A stretch of DNA of 64,000 bases, from contig CACMXJ010000003.1 of NCBI GenBank assembly GCA_902617625.1, positions 1-64,000 of the forward strand. The letters run 5' to 3'. The notes below the pieces were generated by a model. The model saw only the letters and a list, made by a program, of their open reading frames with translations. It made no database searches and was not told the origin of the DNA. Shown piece by piece: positions 62,415 through 64,000 of this stretch. A program made the translations under genes and the position numbers. Origin of the DNA: an uncultured Pelagibacteraceae bacterium (GTDB taxonomy: Bacteria; Pseudomonadota; Alphaproteobacteria; Pelagibacterales; Pelagibacteraceae). The first letter of the stretch is position 1. The number at the start of each line of letters is the position of its first letter.

Positions 62415-63788
62415 ATGAACGATCAAGTACAGGCAGAGCTAAAAAAAATTTTTAATGGAAGATTCTCAACTTCTGTATCCACGAGAACAAATTATGCTAG
62501 AGGTGAAGATACTTATGATCCAATTTTATCAAAAGCTGTAGTATTTCCAGAAACTAATCAGGAGGTTTCTCAAATATTAAGACTGTGTAATGAACATAAA
62601 ATTCCTGTGGTGCCATTTGGTACAGGTACCTCCTTAGAGGGTAATGTGGTTGGAAATGAAAAAGGGATAACTATAAGCCTTGAAAAAATGAATAAAATTT
62701 TAAGTGTTAATGCTGAGGACTTCGATTGTAGGGTGCAAGCCTGCGTTACAAAAGAACAATTAAATGAATATCTTAGGGAGGACGGCGTCTTTTTTCCAAT
62801 TGATCCAGGTGCTAATGCAGCTATCGGAGGTATGGCTTCCACATCCGCCTCAGGAACAATGGCAGTTAAATACGGCACTATGAAAACTGTAATTACTGGT
62901 CTGACTGTCGTTTTGCCTAATGGAGATATCATTAACACAGGAGGAAGGACAAAAAAAACCTCAGCAGGTTATAATCTAACTAATTTATTTATTGGTTCTG
63001 AAGGAACTTTAGGAGTTATAACGGAAGTTCAATTGAGGCTTTCTCCTATACCAGAGAGTATAATGTCAGCTGTTTGTCATTTCCCAACTTTAGAAAAAGC
63101 TGTTCAAACTGCACAACAAGTTATTCAGTATGGGGTCCCAATTGCAAGAATTGAAATGTTAAATAAAGATCAAATGGGAATAAGTATAAATTATTCAAAA
63201 TTAAAAGATATTGAGGAAACGCCAACATTATTTTTTGAATTTCATGGATCAGAATTATCTAATAAGGAAAATATCAAAATAGTAGAGGAAATATCCAAAG
63301 ATAATAATGGAAGCTCTTTTAAGTGGGCAAAAGATTTAGAGGAAAGAAATAAACTCTGGCAAGCAAGATGGGACGTTTACTATTCTGTAAAAGCTTTGAT
63401 AAATAATGGAAGAGTTTATTCAACTGATGTGTGTTTACCTATTTCAAATATAACAGAGTGTGTAAACTACGCAGAGGAACAAGCAAAAAAATTTGGACTT
63501 AGAGCTCCAATGGTGGGCCATCTAGGAGATGGAAATTTTCACGTATTGTTACCTTTTGATCCTGAAAATAAAGAAATGTATAAAAAGATAAGAGAATTTA
63601 ATGATTTATTAATTAAAAAGGCCCTAGAACTTAAAGGAACAATTACTGGAGAACATGGTGTAGGCCTTCATAAAAAAGAATATCTTTTAAAGGAGCATGG
63701 AGACAATATTCCTGTTATGAAATTGATTAAAAGAAGTATTGATCAAAATAACATAATGAATCCAGGCAAGATATTTGATCTTAATTAA
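62415..63788 (+). CDS. FAD-linked 2-hydroxyacid oxidase (GlcD / D-lactate dehydrogenase type)
   Basis: A 457-aa flavoprotein of the FAD_binding_4/FAD-oxidase_C family. The N-terminal PCMH domain has VVPFGTGTSLEGNV and DPGANAAIGGMASTSASGTMAVKYG; the C-terminal part has PMVGHLGDGNFHVLLP and GTITGEHGVGLHKK with the substrate His residues. It resembles D-lactate dehydrogenase (cytochrome) and GlcD, but glcE and glcF do not follow. Probably oxidises a D-2-hydroxyacid such as D-lactate or glycolate. Confidence 0.9.
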   Translation: MNDQVQAELKKIFNGRFSTSVSTRTNYARGEDTYDPILSKAVVFPETNQEVSQILRLCNEHKIPVVPFGTGTSLEGNVVGNEKGITISLEKMNKILSVNAEDFDCRVQACVTKEQLNEYLREDGVFFPIDPGANAAIGGMASTSASGTMAVKYGTMKTVITGLTVVLPNGDIINTGGRTKKTSAGYNLTNLFIGSEGTLGVITEVQLRLSPIPESIMSAVCHFPTLEKAVQTAQQVIQYGVPIARIEMLNKDQMGISINYSKLKDIEETPTLFFEFHGSELSNKENIKIVEEISKDNNGSSFKWAKDLEERNKLWQARWDVYYSVKALINNGRVYSTDVCLPISNITECVNYAEEQAKKFGLRAPMVGHLGDGNFHVLLPFDPENKEMYKKIREFNDLLIKKALELKGTITGEHGVGLHKKEYLLKEHGDNIPVMKLIKRSIDQNNIMNPGKIFDLN

Positions 63789-63800
63789 TAAAAATATTTT

Positions 63801-64000
63801 ATGAAAAAAATTTTGGTTACAAGGAAATTAATCAAAGAAAGCGAGGATAAAGCTTCTAAAACATTTGAACCAATATTCAATTCTAATGACGAGCTATACT
63901 CACAATCAAAAGTCATAGAGATGAGCCAAGGTTGTGATGGGATCCTATCCTCTTTAACTGATAAGATGGATAAAGAAACTATTAATAAGTTACCTGATAC
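63801..64000 (+). CDS. Partial D-2-hydroxyacid dehydrogenase (glyoxylate/hydroxypyruvate reductase type)
   Basis: The first 66 codons only; the gene runs off the right edge. The start MKKILVTRKLIKESEDKA and GCDGILSSLTDKMDKETINKLP match the N-terminal catalytic domain of GyaR/glycerate dehydrogenase-type enzymes. The NAD-binding and catalytic Arg/Glu/His parts lie beyond the window. It follows the GlcD-like gene by 12 nt, in the hydroxyacid cluster, and would reduce glyoxylate or hydroxypyruvate. Confidence 0.8.
   Translation, partial: MKKILVTRKLIKESEDKASKTFEPIFNSNDELYSQSKVIEMSQGCDGILSSLTDKMDKETINKLPD

Noticed and set aside
1-64000. CRISPR arrays, insertion sequences, prophage or toxin-antitoxin loci
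   Set aside because: No regular direct repeats, transposase, integrase or phage motifs were seen on either strand.

Overview
The window reads as a chromosome segment of a streamlined, very AT-rich alphaproteobacterium of the SAR11 / Candidatus Pelagibacter type. The signs are low GC, Lys/Asn/Ile-rich proteins, genes that abut or overlap by 1-4 nt, no stretch over 300 nt without a gene, and no insertion sequence, phage gene or CRISPR array that I can see. Gene content and order are alphaproteobacterial. The taxon is inferred from style and content, not from a marker-gene comparison.

Region 1 (1-11.8 kb) is the origin neighbourhood. On the minus strand lie hemE-hemH-hemJ-rho-mnmE-mnmG-rsmG (partial). 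On the plus strand lie ppsR-maf-aroE-coaE-dnaQ, followed by secB and fxsA. The two arms diverge from a 282-nt AT-rich spacer (7285-7566) between hemE and ppsR, the place where Caulobacter and Rickettsia carry their replication origin. The spacer holds two perfect DnaA boxes and several near-matches. A 14-bp palindrome matching the ParB site parS lies inside the start of rsmG.

Region 2 (11.8-28.8 kb) is housekeeping: timA, smr, hslUV, the hisBHAFE-hinT run, a GNAT enzyme, lolA, ftsK, a UbiH-type hydroxylase, a stand-alone Lon N-domain protein, a sulfotransferase, tRNA-Gly(GCC) with phhB 7 nt behind it, purH, a heparinase-fold protein, rpe and a YggT-like protein.

Region 3 (28.8-40.5 kb) starts with a carboxylate module: an SSS symporter with its DUF4212 subunit, an unknown gene and acetyl-CoA synthetase. 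Then come an EVE protein, tsaD, hemC-hemD, mscS, yggT, folD, two small membrane proteins and an EamA transporter.

Region 4 (40.5-54.1 kb) is more accessory. It has a PQQ-type sugar dehydrogenase with an SDR, two unlike photolyase-family proteins, a 42-aa DUF2256 zinc-ribbon-like gene, a secreted FG-GAP/UnbV protein with a Cys-rich partner, and a 45-aa basic protein resembling the ribosome-rescue factor ArfA. PsiE, argG, a 2OG-Fe(II) oxygenase, IalB, an aldo/keto reductase, a Bax-inhibitor-1 protein, DUF2794, yciB and hspQ follow.

Region 5 (54.1-64 kb) opens with a probable structured RNA (long hairpin plus U-run), then the cytochrome c maturation run ccmC-D-E-F-G-H with a PagL-like outer-membrane protein. 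It ends with a 2-hydroxyacid/2-oxoacid module: two tandem FMN hydroxyacid oxidases, an aminotransferase, a GlcD-type FAD oxidase and the start of a D-2-hydroxyacid dehydrogenase.

No single new defence or biosynthetic system stands out. The most interesting items are the origin with its parS, the candidate ArfA-like protein, the hairpin RNA before ccmC, the photolyase homologue without the CxxC of its Fe-S family, the Lys-rich tail on Acs and the EF-hand loop in the symporter.
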